Shown here piece by piece: positions 33,701-46,447 of a DNA stretch of 64,000 nt; position 1 is the first letter of the stretch, and every line of letters starts with the position of its first letter. The translations under genes were made by a program, and so were the position numbers. The notes beneath the pieces are model-generated. The model did no database searches. It was not told the DNA's origin and was given only the letters and a program-made list of their open reading frames with translations. This DNA comes from Punica granatum (Eukaryota; Streptophyta; Magnoliopsida; Myrtales; Lythraceae): NCBI RefSeq assembly GCF_007655135.1, contig NC_045132.1, positions 12,152,001 through 12,216,000 of the forward strand, read 5' to 3'.

Positions 33701-35925
33701 GATTCCATTATATATCATGTTTGTGTTTGTATTACATGTTTATTTGTGATTCCAAGACCATGGTGGCATCGACTTTGTAAATGTGTGTGTTCTTATTATG
33801 TTTGGCGTCTTACGCATGCAAGAAACGATTAAAACCGATTCTTGTAATTGATTGCAATTATATTTTTTGTTTAAATCATTAGCTTCACGATTAATTTACA
33901 TGTTAGGCGCATTAACCCCGAACAATCATCTCATTAGCCCATAATAATCAAGGTTTAACTCCTCAATCACTAAACCATTCCACAAACGAGAAATGGGACG
34001 CATCATTTGATTAATTAAATCACTCGGACTAAATAATTGGACAAATTGAATATTAATTCGTAAACGTATCGATGGTTCATGGAACGGCGGAAATGCCCTT
34101 TTCCTTAAAAGCTCATAATTTCAAAACATCGAGACGTGTAACACGAATAGAATCGTGTCTAGCAAGTACTCGCGTACTATGACTCGAGTCCGGGCCCAAT
34201 TTGAGGCGGCTCGAGTCGAGATGCGCGAGTCCTCTTTAGACCTCTTCGTGTCACACGATCTTTAATTTATATATGAACATCACATGTTTTACCACTCAAG
34301 GGCATAGTCGTCATTCCGTGATTCATCGATATCCTAGGCTTTAGGGAGTCAGAAACACCTCGATCTATGGACGGAAAGGGACGGCCCGTTCAGGTGCGAG
34401 TTTCATTCGTACGGCCCATTCCGTTCACTTTCGGTGTTTCTATCTTCCTATCGTAGATTCGGTGGTGAACCTTTTTATTTCAGTTGAAAAAGACGAAGAA
34501 CCGGATTAATCATGTACTTGACTTAAATAAACATTAGATAATGGATAGGTGGAATATTAGATTCCAATCTAGAGTCAAAACACGAGTTTGGCTAATTCAG
34601 TGAAACCGCAGTGACACTTAACTGAATAAGAGTCATAAAACAAACACACACATGTAATCGGCTTAGAACCTTATCCTAGCCCGCCCTCTATGTTTGCCTA
34701 GGTTAGATGCATTGTTTGCCAATCAACCACGGGTAATAACTGATTAAATCACGTACATTCGACTTAATACACCACTTGTCTGTATTCACCGACAATTGTC
34801 AGTTGCTTTCTATATCGTGTCAGTTACATCAGTTTTCTTCCGTTTTATTCTTGCTTTTGATGATTTATTGCGGTTCGGGCCCGAACCCATAAGTCACGTG
34901 TTGCATGGGGTCCAACGCCCCAAATCACCGAACACGAGGTCCAACGCCTCTTAACTCACCGAGCGCGTGCAACCCGAGTGCGGAATGGGATCTAGCCTCG
35001 ATTCACCGTCACACTCCGAATACGGCCTATGTGGAAGGCGGATTTGGATTGAGCGCGTGAAACGTGTTTAGATATCACCCGGGAGCTCGATCGATCCAAC
35101 GGTTACAGTGGAAACAAGTCGTTTTTCTGCAAACCGACGGTTCGATCGGACCCGACCCCCGGCTCTTTGAGCCCGCGTTGCCTTAATTTATTTATCGGTT
35201 ATTCAAAATACACGGTGAGCAGGAGCGGAATAGTGGCCCAATGCAAACCGATCGGGATCCATTTACTTATTCGGTTATACTTTGTAATTGTTCGAGAGAA
35301 CATTGTGAGGATTCTATTTGTATGTTCATTCATCTCCTTGTAAGGATCCCAGATCGGTGAGCGAGAGGTCCGAGTGCTGGATCGGTTAAGTTGGTCTATC
35401 GCCACCAAAGGGTGAGTAAGCTTGGATACTCGTGGTTTCGGTTCATGCAGGGAATCAACCATCACGGTTCGATGAACTGTAACGCTAAGATAGTGAACCG
35501 ACTCCTCGATGCACAAGCCTACTCATCTTTCGGACTCTTGGTCCAACTTGATCAATTCATCGAATTTACGGTGTCAAAACGGGCGAGTCGAGCGCAACTC
35601 TAAATCACGCGGTAAATAAACAAAATGGCAAGCCTAGCAAGCTAGAGTACCGAGAGGGCGTGCGGGATATAGGCCCGCACGTAATAGAACCCCCGAATTC
35701 GGAATTTTCGGTTCCGTACGACCATTGCCTTAGCATTTAGGTGTACCCCGTACCCCTAGACCCGGGTAACTTGCCGGCCCTCGACCCTCGGGTCGTAAAA
35801 TGGCAAGTGGCGACTCCTTCTCACGTGCGTCCGTCGCGCGTCCCCGGGAAGGTGGACACTCCCAAGCCGCGTTTGCTTAGGCGCGCGCATGCGTGCCCCG
35901 ACGAGATGAAATTCGGGTGCGCACA
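30702..35925 (+). mobile_element. Solo LTR, subfamily I (5224 bp), inserted in gag-pro of element B
   Basis: TGTCAGCACCCC...GTGCGCACA, flanked by the 5-bp duplication AAGGT. No internal region is present, so this is the product of LTR-LTR recombination after insertion. It is longer than the other LTRs because of a 162-bp tandem repeat. It holds TATAAG at 32033-32038, the long-range stem-loop at 35247-35358, the 8-bp hairpin at 35659-35681, and TGGCGACTCC at 35808-35817. It fixes both LTR termini for the whole family. Confidence 0.95.
32905..33545 (+). repeat. 162-bp tandem repeat, 4 copies, inside the solo LTR
   Basis: The landmark GTGAACCATCC recurs at 32921, 33083 and 33245 and, slightly changed, at 33407: an exact 162-bp period. 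Copies 1 to 3 are nearly identical; copy 4 is clearly diverged. The LTRs at 24448 and 51296 do not have it at the equivalent place. Confidence 0.93.
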
Positions 35926-35930
35926 AAGGT
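35926..35930 (+). repeat. Target-site duplication of solo LTR, right copy (AAGGT)
   Basis: Direct repeat of 30697-30701. The reading frame of element B pro resumes here. Confidence 0.92.
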
Positions 35931-37120
35931 CATTAAGGCGAGCGAGTGCAAAGTAGTCGCGCAAATGGCCAAGTCCCCGGCCCACATCTCACTGCTTGCT
36001 CTCCTCCTCAGCTCAGAACCTCACCGGGAGGCCCTCCTGCGGGTATTGACCGCGGCACAGGTCCCGAAGGAAAGCCTCCTGATAGGATAGAGGAGACCGT
36101 CGGTTCCATCTTCTCCAGTACCATCTCGTTCTTGAACGACGAGCTCCTGTCCGAAGGCTGGTCACATTCGTGGGCATTGCACATTGTATGCAAATGCAAC
36201 AACTACATCATCGGCCGGGGCATGATCGAAAACGGTTCTGCGCTCAACGTTTGCCCGGTAACCACCTTGAAGCAGATGAATGTAGACCTTAATCGCGTCC
36301 ACCCGTGCAAAACAGTGGTCCGGGCTTTTGACGGCTCATGGAGGGAGGTAAACGGGGAAATCGACCTCCTCATAGACGTTGGCCCGTGCTCGTTCAGCAT
36401 CACATTCCAGGTGCTCGACATCCCAAACGCGTTCAGCCTACTGCTCGGGAGGCCTTGGATCCACTCGGCCGGTGCCGTCCCCTCTTCTCTGCACCAAAGG
36501 CTGAAATTCATCGTCGAAGAGAAGCTCATCACGGTGAAGGGAGAAGAGGATTACGCCATCTACAAGGAGATGGCGGTGCCCTACATCAGCGTCGGGGATG
36601 ATGAAAACCTCCCGTTCCATTCGTTCGAAACCATCTCCGTCATCCAGGACTACGGAGAGATTGGACCTTCCCGCACCGACCGCATGATAGGGAAGGTGCT
36701 TTTGCGCAACAACTACATCCCCGACATCGGCCTCGGGGCGCGCGGACATGGGATCAACCGCCCTATCGAAATCGAGGAATGCAAGCATAGGAGGGGACTC
36801 AGCTTTCGCCCCTCCTGCCATGAAATCGTTGAAGCCCGCAGGGGCAACCATCTCCTCCGCCTCGCCACACACTATGGGAGGCTCAACAGGGGCATTCCAG
36901 TCCCCCCGTTATCCTACTTCTTCCCCGGGCCTTCACACACCATCGGGGGCACCCTTGACGGCCCTTCCTCGGACTCCGACGACACTCCTGTCGCTCTGTC
37001 AGCCGTGTACGCCGTCACCGAGGAGATTCCTTCAGGGGTTCACATCCGCTTGGCGCAGGAAAATGAGGAGCTCGACAACTGGACCTCAGTCCCACGCTAC
37101 TCGGCTGTGATTGCCGATGT
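35931..37120 (+). pseudogene. Element B pro exon: protease and G-patch-like domain
   Basis: It continues from the solo LTR insertion point. The early part, to about 36080, is in a different frame from the rest, so a small indel lies near there. The protease active-site segment reads MIENGSALNVCP, with Glu in place of the catalytic Asp found in A1 and C. The G-patch-like domain (DRMIGKVLLRNNYIPDIGLGARG) has Asp where C has a conserved Gly. The exon ends at 37120 immediately before the donor GTAAGG. The protease would be inactive even if expressed. Confidence 0.88.
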
Positions 37121-37344
37121 GTAAGGCTTATCTATGTATAAGATGTTCCCCGCGTGTCGGCATAGCCATGCGCCACATGACGGGAGAGGGGTTTCTATTA
37201 TGGCTCCATGTTCACATTATCAATGAAATCTCTACATGCATTTTTTTGAACTCTCATACATTTCATCTCCTTCTCCTATTCTCTATTTCGCGACACTCTT
37301 AATTTCCAGGCGATTCTCCTAAGACGATTCTCTTGAATTTCCAG
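37121..37344 (+). other. Predicted intron (element B), 224 bp
   Basis: The donor GTAAGG at 37121 overlaps the pro stop; the acceptor ATTTCCAG ends at 37344. Exon phases match the other copies. A second possible acceptor, AATTTCCAG, lies about 35 bp upstream at about 37309. Confidence 0.72.
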
Positions 37345-40059
37345 GCTCCACTCGAATCCAAATCCCCGACACTTCGATTCGAACCCATTCCAAGAGCATC
37401 TCGGTGAGCCCCAACCCGTATACTTTGGGGAAGGGCTTCTCGAGGACAGTCAAGTGCCCGAGATAGAAGAGAGTTTGCGTCGCCTCGAGGATCATCAAAT
37501 CACCTCGGTCGAGCCAACGGAAGAGATCAACGTGGGCACCGAAGAAGAGCCTCGCACCTTGAAAATTGGGACAGCCCTCGACCCCGCGCAACGAACCCGG
37601 ATGATCGACTTCTTAAAGGAATACCAAAAGGTCTTCGCCTGGTCCTATGCTGATATGCCTGGCTTAGACCCCTCAATAGTCGAGCACTTCCTTCCACTCG
37701 ACACTGAGAAATTGCCGCCCAAGCGCAACAGTTACGACGACAGCGGGTTAGCCTTCTCCTCCGCATCAAAGAAGAGGTCGTCAAACAGATCAACGCGGGG
37801 TTCCTCGACGTCTGCAACTATTCCGAGTGGGTGGCGAACATTGTGCCGGTGGAAAAGAAGGATGGAAGGGTCCGAGTCTGCCACGCCCAGTTCTCTTTCA
37901 CGGACGGCTTCTCCGGATACAATCAAATTTGGATGGCTGAAAAGGACAAACTCAAGACGACGTTCACTACGATGTGGGGAACTTTTTGCTACCGCGTTAT
38001 GCCTTTCGGCCTCAAGAACGCAGGGGCAACTTATCAGAGGGCTATGGTCACCTTGTTCCACGACATGATGCACAAAGAAGTCGAGGTGTATGTCAACGAC
38101 ATGATCGCCAAGTCCAAAGAGGGAGAAGACCACCTTGTCAACCTGATGCGCCTTTTCGATCGCTTAAAAGAATACAAGCTCCGACTTAACCTGGCAAAAT
38201 GCACATTTGGTGCCCGATCAGGAAAACTGCTAGGATTCGTGGTCAGCGAGCGCGGTATCGAAGTGGATCCGGACAAAGTCAAGGCGATCAAAGAGCTTCC
38301 CCCGCCGTCAACGGTTCGAGAGGTGCGCGGCTTCTTGGGGCGGCTGAACTACATTGCGTGCTTCATTGCAAACCTGACGAATAAGTGTCAATCGCTCTTT
38401 TGCTTGCTCCGCAAAAATGCAGCGATGGAGTGGGACCACGAGTGTTAGAAGGCCTTCGACACCATCAAGGCCTACCTAATTCAACCGCCAATATTGGTAC
38501 CACCCGTGCCGAATCAGCCCCTCATTTTATACCTCACGGTACGCCGGCAATCCTTAGGGTGCATGCTAGGGCAAGAAGATGAGTCGACGCGCACGGAAAG
38601 GGCGATATATTACTTGAGCAAGAAGTTCACCGAAGGGGAATCCAATTATCCGGAGATTGAGAAGATGTGTTGTGCAAAGAGTTTTGAGAAGATCTCATTC
38701 ACCTACACTCCACGCGCGAAGAGTCAGTTCGCGGATGCACTCGCAAAACTCGCATCTATGGCGAGCATCTCAGAGGGGAACATCATCGAACCTCTCGAAA
38801 TCGAGATCGCCAAAGGCCCGGCCCACTGCAACGCCATCGAAGCATCCGAAGCGAAGCCGTGGTACGAAGACATCATGAACTTCTTACAAACGGGCCAATA
38901 TCCCCCGTTCGCCGATCGCCGCGATCGAAAGACGCTCAGACGACTCAGGATGCACTACTTTCTGAACGGCGAGATACTTTACCGCCGCTCCTTTGACTCC
39001 ACGCTCCTCCGGTGCATCGACGAACATGAATCACGACGTCTTATGGAGGAAGTGCACGGAGGAAATTGCGGGCCCCATATGAATGGCCTCATGCTCGCTA
39101 AAAAGATTATGCGCTTCGGCTATTATTGGTCCTCCATGGAGGCTGATTGTGTAAAACACGTCAGGCATTACCACCGATGCCAGGTGTACGCCGATCAGAT
39201 TAAAGCGCCGCTCAACGAGCTACGCCCTATGACAGCCCCGTGGCCTTTCTCAATGTGGGAGATGGACGTGATTGGCCCGATCAACCCCAAGGCATCTAAC
39301 AGACACATGTTTATCTTGGTGGCAATTGATTACTTCACCAAGTGGATCGAGGCTATCACTCTCGCGTCAGTCACCGCAAAAGCCGTGGCCCGTTTTCTCA
39401 GACGCGACGTCATTGCCCGGTACGGGGTTCCTGCGACAATCATCACGGACAACGCCAAGAACCTGAACAACAAGGTTATCGACGAGCTCTGTGCACAAAT
39501 CAAAATCCGACACCGCAACTCCACCCCACATCGTCCCCAAATGAACGGTGCGGTGGAGGCGGCAAATAAGAACATCAAGAAGATCATCGAAAAAATGACG
39601 GTGAACTACAAGGATTGGCACGAGATGCTCCCCTATGCACTCCTGGAGTACCGAACATCTATACGGACTTCAACTGGGGCAACCCCGTACTCCTTGGTCT
39701 ATGGCATGGAGGCGATCCTCCCAATTGAGGTCGAGATCCCTTCCATGAGGATCCTTGCCGAGGCCGAACTTGAGGAAGCAGAGTGGGCAAGACAACGATA
39801 CGAGCAATTAAACCTCATTGACGAGAAAAGGTTGAAAGCACTATGCCACGGACAGTGCTACCAGCAGAGGATGGCCCGAGCATTCAATAAGAAGGTCCGT
39901 CACCGAGAGTTCAGTCCCGATGACCTTGTCTTGAGAAAGGTCTTACATGTCGCACCCGATTCTCGAGGGAAGTTCTCGTACAAATACGATGGTCCCTTCG
40001 TCGTTAAAGAGACTTTCTCCGAGGGAGCAATCATTTTGAGCGATATGGACGGCACCGAG
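37345..40059 (+). pseudogene. Element B pol with RT and RNase H deletions, interrupted by copia
   Basis: A 1-bp loss near 37727 shifts the frame in the RT linker. An 87-bp in-frame deletion after 37881 removes the RT stretch VDYRDLNKASPKDNF to DNTAR. The RT box is YVND (38089-38100), so a catalytic Asp is Asn. TAG at 38446-38448 replaces CAG. At about 38677 roughly 0.59 kb is missing, removing nearly all of both RNase H regions but keeping the frame. The integrase follows as a long open frame with MDVIGP, TDNAKN and VEAANK; one zinc-finger Cys is Tyr (39169-39171). The last codons are beyond the copia insertion at 48120-48170. Confidence 0.9.
40055..40059 (+). repeat. Target-site duplication of copia element, left copy (CCGAG)
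   Basis: CCGAG precedes the copia 5' LTR and recurs at 48115-48119 after the 3' LTR. One copy encodes the end of Thr and the Glu codon of element B integrase. Confidence 0.95.
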
Positions 40060-41385
40060 TGTTGGGAATTGGTGTATACCCTAGAGGCAATCTGTCATCA
40101 ATTCTGTAATATGACATATATTTCATTATAATACGAGGCATTTATGTTATTGTGTGGGTTGCGCTGAATATTCATTTTACACAATAACGTCCTTGGAATA
40201 GTAGGTTCAACAGGCATCAAGTGTGACTTGATTGTGAGATCCTATAATGACTGAACACTATTCCTAAATGTCCCTAGTCAAAGTATTATCGTTAATTAGG
40301 ACAACGATAATGCGGTTAGACTAGTGTGGGTGTAGATTGATGACCAAGTCTCACAGGTCATGGATGTGGAGACATCGAGTCACACCGCAGGTATACATTA
40401 GGAGTAATGTGTACTGGATTGATCCGTCATGAGACTGCTACATGGGTCGTTACGTGACTGTCATTAGCAGATCTCATAGTGACTATGGTGCAGTGGTCCT
40501 CTGACTTGAGGTCATCATAGTTTCCTACATGTAATGTCGTATACTTTGATACTGTCAAACGCCACCGTAACAGGCTGGTTATAAAGACAGTTATTGGGTA
40601 TACCACAGAGCATGAAGAGGAATGTGAGTGACCAAGATAGAATTTGTCCCTCCTACGTAATGGGAGTGATATCTCACGGCCGCTTGGTGGGTAGAGTCTA
40701 TAAGTGTATGCATACCCAAATGAATCGATATAGGGATATCGATCTCATTTGTTCTGATAAACTTACCCGGTAAACCAAGAAAGAGAGATTGAGCCATACA
40801 AGGATGACAACGACCATGCCTTGGGCTCAATAGAGATATAGAGGACAAAGGGATTATACTGCACGGTAACATAGGTCACAAGGTTCGTCGAGAAATTGAC
40901 TTTCTGATTACTTGAGTAGCAGTGATGCATTACTAGATGCCGCTCACTGTTTGTAATATTGAAATAGAGATTTCGATATTACTGTCAATGTAATCGGGAA
41001 CTTACAGGGTCACACACTACGACCAAATCGACGAGATGGTTTTGAAACACTACATCTGTCTAATAGAGATTAGACGAGTTACGATGCAATTAGTTAATCG
41101 GATATTTAATGAGATTAAATTTGCCGATTAATTTGACCCAGTTAATTAGATTAATTAGACCCGGTTAATTAGATTAATTGGACCCGATTTATACACGAAA
41201 CAAAGGCACACGAGGCTCGAATCAAGGGCTACGTTGCATAGACATGCAAAGCCACCTTGAATTTTGCATGGAGGCCAAGTGCCTTCCATGTGTCCATATG
41301 CATGGATGCCATGCATCATAAGCCTTCCATTTATATGCTTATATATAAAAGCACAAATGGAATGGCTGAAGATCATGACGAATGG

Positions 41386-41418
<33 letters not shown>

Positions 41419-41761
41419 ACATATATATGTGTGAATATATGTTTTGTGTATAGGTGTACGAGAGTTCAGATTGAATTGTTCGATTTGAAGACGTCCATTA
41501 GTCTTATTGTTATCGAAGTCACACCGGTGTTTCCTTCGAGCGTTGGCCGCTAGCACCGTTGATCTCGAAGACTCGTCGACGAAGTCGGTGTGGATACCGG
41601 TAGAGGCGTCACGCGTGGGACGCTCGATCGGCGATTTAAAAGATTTCAGGTACACTTTATCTATTCCCATTCTACTAGTAGGTCTTGGGATCTAGTTTCA
41701 CGGGTAGAAAATTTTGAATTTCTATTCCTTTCACGCTTCTGTAGGCCCCGTGAAACTAGCA
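40060..41761 (+). repeat. Copia 5' LTR (1702 bp)
   Basis: It begins TGTTGGGAATTGG and ends GTGAAACTAGCA. A TATA-like TATATATAAAAG lies at about 41339-41350. It has a (TA)n run at 41386-41413 and two copies of a 23-bp GACCCRGTTAATTAGATTAATT unit at about 41136-41180; the 3' LTR has one. These two indels (12 and 23 bp) account for the 35-bp length difference. Confidence 0.95.
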
Positions 41762-41763
41762 AT

Positions 41764-41775
41764 TGGTACCATAGC
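41764..41775 (+). other. Copia primer-binding site, tRNA-iMet type
   Basis: TGGTACCATAGC matches the usual plant iMet PBS TGGTATCAGAGC at 10 of 12 positions and lies 2 bp after the 5' LTR. Confidence 0.75.
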
Positions 41776-42483
41776 CTAGCTAGTTAGAATCTGAATAGAT
41801 AGAAGCATGAAATAGGATTTTATGCTTGTTACATGTGTGCTGGTGCTAGCATGACTGTTAGACCTCGACTAGGCTAGAGTTGTGTTAGTATAATGGTTGT
41901 ACTTGCATGACTGTTAGTGGTATAATTGTTATACATAGGAACTATTATGTAATAGTTACATAATAGTATATGGTGAGATCGATTTATATTGTTAAAATCC
42001 CTCGATAATATTAAGTCCATAGCCTTCCATCGTGTAACGCTTGTCAAGACCAAGATCGATAAGTGTGTAGACCTAGCCCTCGCAGGATGCCCTCATCTAT
42101 CCTGGTAAGGCGTAGTGTTTACCGATGGGTCGGACTTAACTGAGCAAGCCTAATAGGATTAGGAGTTCAGAGGCAAGGAGTTGGGCATCAATCTACAAGG
42201 TAGATTGGAATAAGGTGTTATTCACCCAACTAACCAAGAGTTGCATGTAATGCAATTGGGAAAGAGGGTTCCCTACCTAAATAACCAGTTCTGGGAGTCT
42301 CAGCCCTCGCTGACTCAGAACTTGGTGAAATATGGATCTTGGACCGCTATGAGAATGAGATTCTCCGAATCGATGGTGAGGGTCATTGATTTGATAAAAA
42401 TAGTGGGAGCAATATTTAATAAAGTCCTCATTAAATATTGTTATGTTATAATACTTATTCTGTGTATTTCTGTGGTAGTTTCC
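41776..42483 (+). other. Copia leader, about 0.7 kb
   Basis: Untranslated region between PBS and gag. An open frame runs into gag from 42241, but the copia-like gag sequence begins at the ATG at 42484, so I treat the upstream part as leader. Confidence 0.6.
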
Positions 42484-45400
42484 ATGGCAGCAAACACATC
42501 TAGTGCCTTCTGTTTGCGATCAATCTTTGATAAGGAAAAACTATCCGGGAATAATTTCTTGGATTGGTACCGCAACTTGAGAATCGTTCTCACTCAGGAG
42601 AAAAAGTTATATGTCTTGGAGCAACCTCTTCCTGCGCCACCGCCTGATAATGCCACCCGAGCTGAGAGAGATGCTTATAGGAAGCATCAAGATGATGCCG
42701 TGAGCGTTGGATGTCTCATGCTAGCCACCATGGATCCGGAGCTTCAGAAGCAACATGAGCACATGGGGGCGTACGATATGATCGTACATCTCAGGCAACT
42801 CTATCAAGAGCAGGCCCGGCATGAATGGTTCGACGTATCGAAGGCACTTTTTCAGGCAAAGTTGACTGAGGGCAGCCCGGTAGGTCCTCATGTACTCAAT
42901 ATGATTGGGTACGTGGAGACTCTGGGACGACTGGATTTCCTCTAGGTCAAGAGTTGGCCACAAATTTAATCCTGCAGTCGTTGCCCAACAGTTATAGTCA
43001 GTTCGTCATGAACTATAATATGAATGACTATAACAAACCATTGCCTGAACTGCTTGGCATGTTGAGAACAGCTGAGCAGGATATCAGCAAAGGGACACCT
43101 GTTCTGATGGTCCAAGGGACCAAGAAAAAGGGCAAAGGCAAGAAGAAAGGCAAGAAGGCTAAGGGCGCATCCAAGTATGACTCGGGTGCATTGAAGCCCA
43201 AGGCCAAAGTGGCAAAGGATGATTGTTGCTTCCATTGTGGCAACAGTGGCCATTGGAAGCGGAATTGCAAGGTATACCTGGAGGAGTTGAAGAAGAAGAA
43301 AGGAAGTGAGACTTCCACTTCAGGTATCCATGTTATAGAGATCAATGTATCTACTGCTTCTACATCTTGGGTATTAGATACCGGGTGTGGTGCTCACATT
43401 TGTGGAAATGTGCAGGATCTAAGAAACAGTAGATCGTTGGCAAAGGGCGAGGTAGACTTACGAGTTGGAAATGGAGCAAGGGTTGCTGCATTAACTGTAG
43501 GGACTTATCACCTGTCTTTGTCTACTGGGCTTGTACTGGATCTTGACGACTGTTATTATGTGCCTGCTATTAGTAGAAACATAATATCTGTTTCTTGTTT
43601 GGACAAGAAGGGATTTTGTTTCACTATCAAGAACAAGTGTTGTTCTATGTACATGGATGATGTATTTTATGGCAGTGCACATTTAAGTAATGGTCTGTAT
43701 GTTCTTGATCTAGACACGCTCATTTATAACGTGGAAACCAAACGGCTCAAGTCCAATGATTCGAACCCGACTTACCTCTGGCATTGTCGTTTAGGCCATA
43801 TTAGCGAGAATCGCATCTCCAGACTCCATAAGGATGGATTACTGGACTCGTTTGATTTTGAATCAATCGAGACTTGTGAACCTTGTTTAATGGGGAAAAT
43901 GACTAAGGCCCCCTTTACTGAAAAGGGTGAGCGAGCTAGTGATCTTCTGGCTCTCATATATACTGATGTATGTGGACCAGTGATTAAGCTTGCTAGAGGT
44001 GGGTATCTCTACTTCATTACATTTATTGATGATTTCAGTAGATTTGGATATGTGTATTTGATGAAACACAAATCCGAATCCTTTGAAAAGTTCAAGGAAT
44101 TTAAGAATGAAGTGGAGAATCAGTTGGGTAAGAGTATTAAAGTTCTTCGATCAGATCGAGGAGGTGAATATTTGAGCTATGAGTTTGCTGACTATCTTAG
44201 ACAGTGTGGGATTCTATCCCAACTGACTCCACCTGGTACACCACAATGGAATGGTGTAGCTGAGAGGAGGAATCGAACTTTATTGGATATGGTTTGATCT
44301 TTGATGAGTCATGCAGATTTACCGGACTCCTTCTGGGGATATGCTCTACAGACAGCGGCTCTCATATTAAACCATGCTCCGTCGAAATCAGTTGAAAAGA
44401 CCCCATATGAGATGTGGTATGGGAGGCGTCCCAATATGTATTTTCTAAAGATATGGGGTTGCGAAGCTTACGTTAAGAAATTGTCTTCGGATAAGCTTGG
44501 CCCTAAATCGGATAAATGTTACTTTGTAGGGTATCCTAAGGAAACACGAGGATACTATTTCTATAATCCCACCGAGGGCAAAGTGTTTGTCTCTCGAACT
44601 GCTGTATTCCTTGAGAAAGAGTTTCTCTTCAAAGGAACAAGTGGGAGGAAATTAGGACTTGGGGAAGTTCTACCACAAAATGACATTAACCAATCGACGG
44701 GTAAGATTGTAGAACAACCACAAGGTGTTGTGGTACAATCTTCTACACAGGTGACACAGGAGCCTCGTAGGTCTGGTAGGATACGTCATGAGCCCGAGAG
44801 ATATGGATTTCTCGTGACTCAAGATAATGATGTATTGCTAGTAGATAATGATGAGCCTACAACCTATGCGGAAGCCGTGATAGGCCCTGACTCCGAGAAA
44901 TGGCTGGATGCCATGAGATCTGAGATGGAGTCCATGTACACTAACCAAGTATGGACTTTGGTTGATCCACCTGAAGGGGTAAAACCTATTGGGTGTAAGT
45001 GGGTTTTCAAGAAGAAAACCGACGTGGACGGTAATGTGATTACCTTTAAGGGTCGACTAGTGGCGAAAGGTTTCAGACAAGTTCATGGTGTTGACTATGA
45101 CGAAACCTTTTCCCCGGTGGCTATGCTTAAATCTATCAGGATCATGCTTGCAATTGCAGCTTACTATGACTATGAGATCTGGCAGATGGACGTCAAAACT
45201 GCTTTCCTGAATGGAAGGCTCCTCGAGGATGTGTACATGACACAACCTGAGGGTTTTGTCGATCCACAAAGTGTCGGAAAGGTTTGTAAGCTGCAATGGT
45301 CTATTTATGGACTGAAGCAAGCTTCTAGGAGCTGGAATCTTCGCTTTGATGATGCAGTCAAAGAGTTTGGCTTCATTAAGAATAAAGATGAACCCTGTGT

Positions 45401-46433
45401 TTACAAGAAGGTTAGTGGGAGCGCAGTGATCTTCCTAGTGTTGTATGTAGATGACATACTTCTGATCGGGAATGACATTCCTTCCCTACAGTCTGTAAAG
45501 ACTTGGTTGGGAATGTGTTTCTCCATGAAAGACTTAGGCGAAGCTACCTATGTGTTAGGTATCAAGATCTATAGAGATAGATCCAGGAGAGTCCTTGGCT
45601 TAAGTCAGAGTGCATATGTAGATAAAGTGTTTCGGCGCTTTAGCATGCAGGATTCTAAGAAAGGATCGCTACCGATGTTACATGGCATAAGTCTTTCGAA
45701 GACTCAGAGTCCTTCTACTCAGGAGGAGAGGGATCGCATGAGTAGGATTCCATATGCATCAGCTATTGGATCCATCATGTATGCCATGTTATGCACTCGA
45801 CCTGATGTCTCGTATGTTTTGAGCATGACGAGTCGGTACCAATCAGATCCAGGTGAGAGACACTGGATCGCAGTAAAGAACATCCTTAAGTACTTGCGAA
45901 GGACTAAGGAAATGTTCTTGGTATATGGGGGCGAAGAAGAGCTCGTTGTAAGAGGTTACACCGATGCTAGCTTCCAGTCCGATAAGGACGATAGTAGATC
46001 GCAATCAGGATATGTGTTCTGCCTCGATGGAGGTGCTGTGAGTTGGAAGAGTTCCAAGCAGGAGACAGTAGCCAACTCCACCACAGAGGCCGAGTATATC
46101 GCTGCCTCTAATGCCGCAAAAGAGGCCGTTTGGATCAAGAAGTTCGTAATAGAACTTGCTGTAGTTCCGAGCATCGCAGACCCAGTGGAACTCTATTGTG
46201 ACAACAATGGAGCCATTGCGCAGGCTAAGGAACCCAGGTCTCACCAGCGATCCAAACATATACTCAGGCGCTTACATCTCATTCGCGAGATTGTGGACAG
46301 AGGAGATGTGAACATATGCAGAATACCAACAGATGAGAATCTCGTAGATCCACTTACGAAGCCTCTTGTACAGCGCAAGCACGAGGCTCACACTAGATCC
46401 TTAGGCATTAGGGATATGCCAGATTGGCTCTAG
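42484..46433 (+). pseudogene. Copia gag-pol polyprotein with one frameshift and one nonsense codon
   Basis: Gag starts MAANTSSAFCLRSIFDKEKL. A single G is missing at about 42932, shifting the frame before LGQELATNL-type sequence. Then: knuckle CFHCGNSGHWKRNC (about 43224-43268), protease WVLDTGCGAHICG, gag-pre-integrase zinc finger (LWHCRLGH, CEPCLMGK), integrase core (YTDVCGP, IDDFSRF, RSDRGGEY, PQWNGVAERRN). TGA at 44295-44297, probably CGA before, interrupts integrase. RT has CKWVFKKK, YVDDILLIGND (45444-45455); RNase H has YTDASFQSD, STTEAEYIAAS, CDNNGAI. Stop 46431-46433. Gag forms particles; pol copies and integrates the RNA. Apart from the two lesions the frame is complete. Confidence 0.95.
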
Positions 46434-46447
46434 TGCAAGTGGGAGAT
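46434..46447 (+). other. Copia polypurine tract
   Basis: The purine-rich AAGTGGGAGA just before the 3' LTR, the usual plus-strand primer site, immediately follows the pol stop. Confidence 0.8.

Noticed and set aside
41386..41413. (TA)n run as a special element
   Set aside because: A microsatellite inside the copia LTR that differs by 12 bp between the two LTRs; ordinary slippage.
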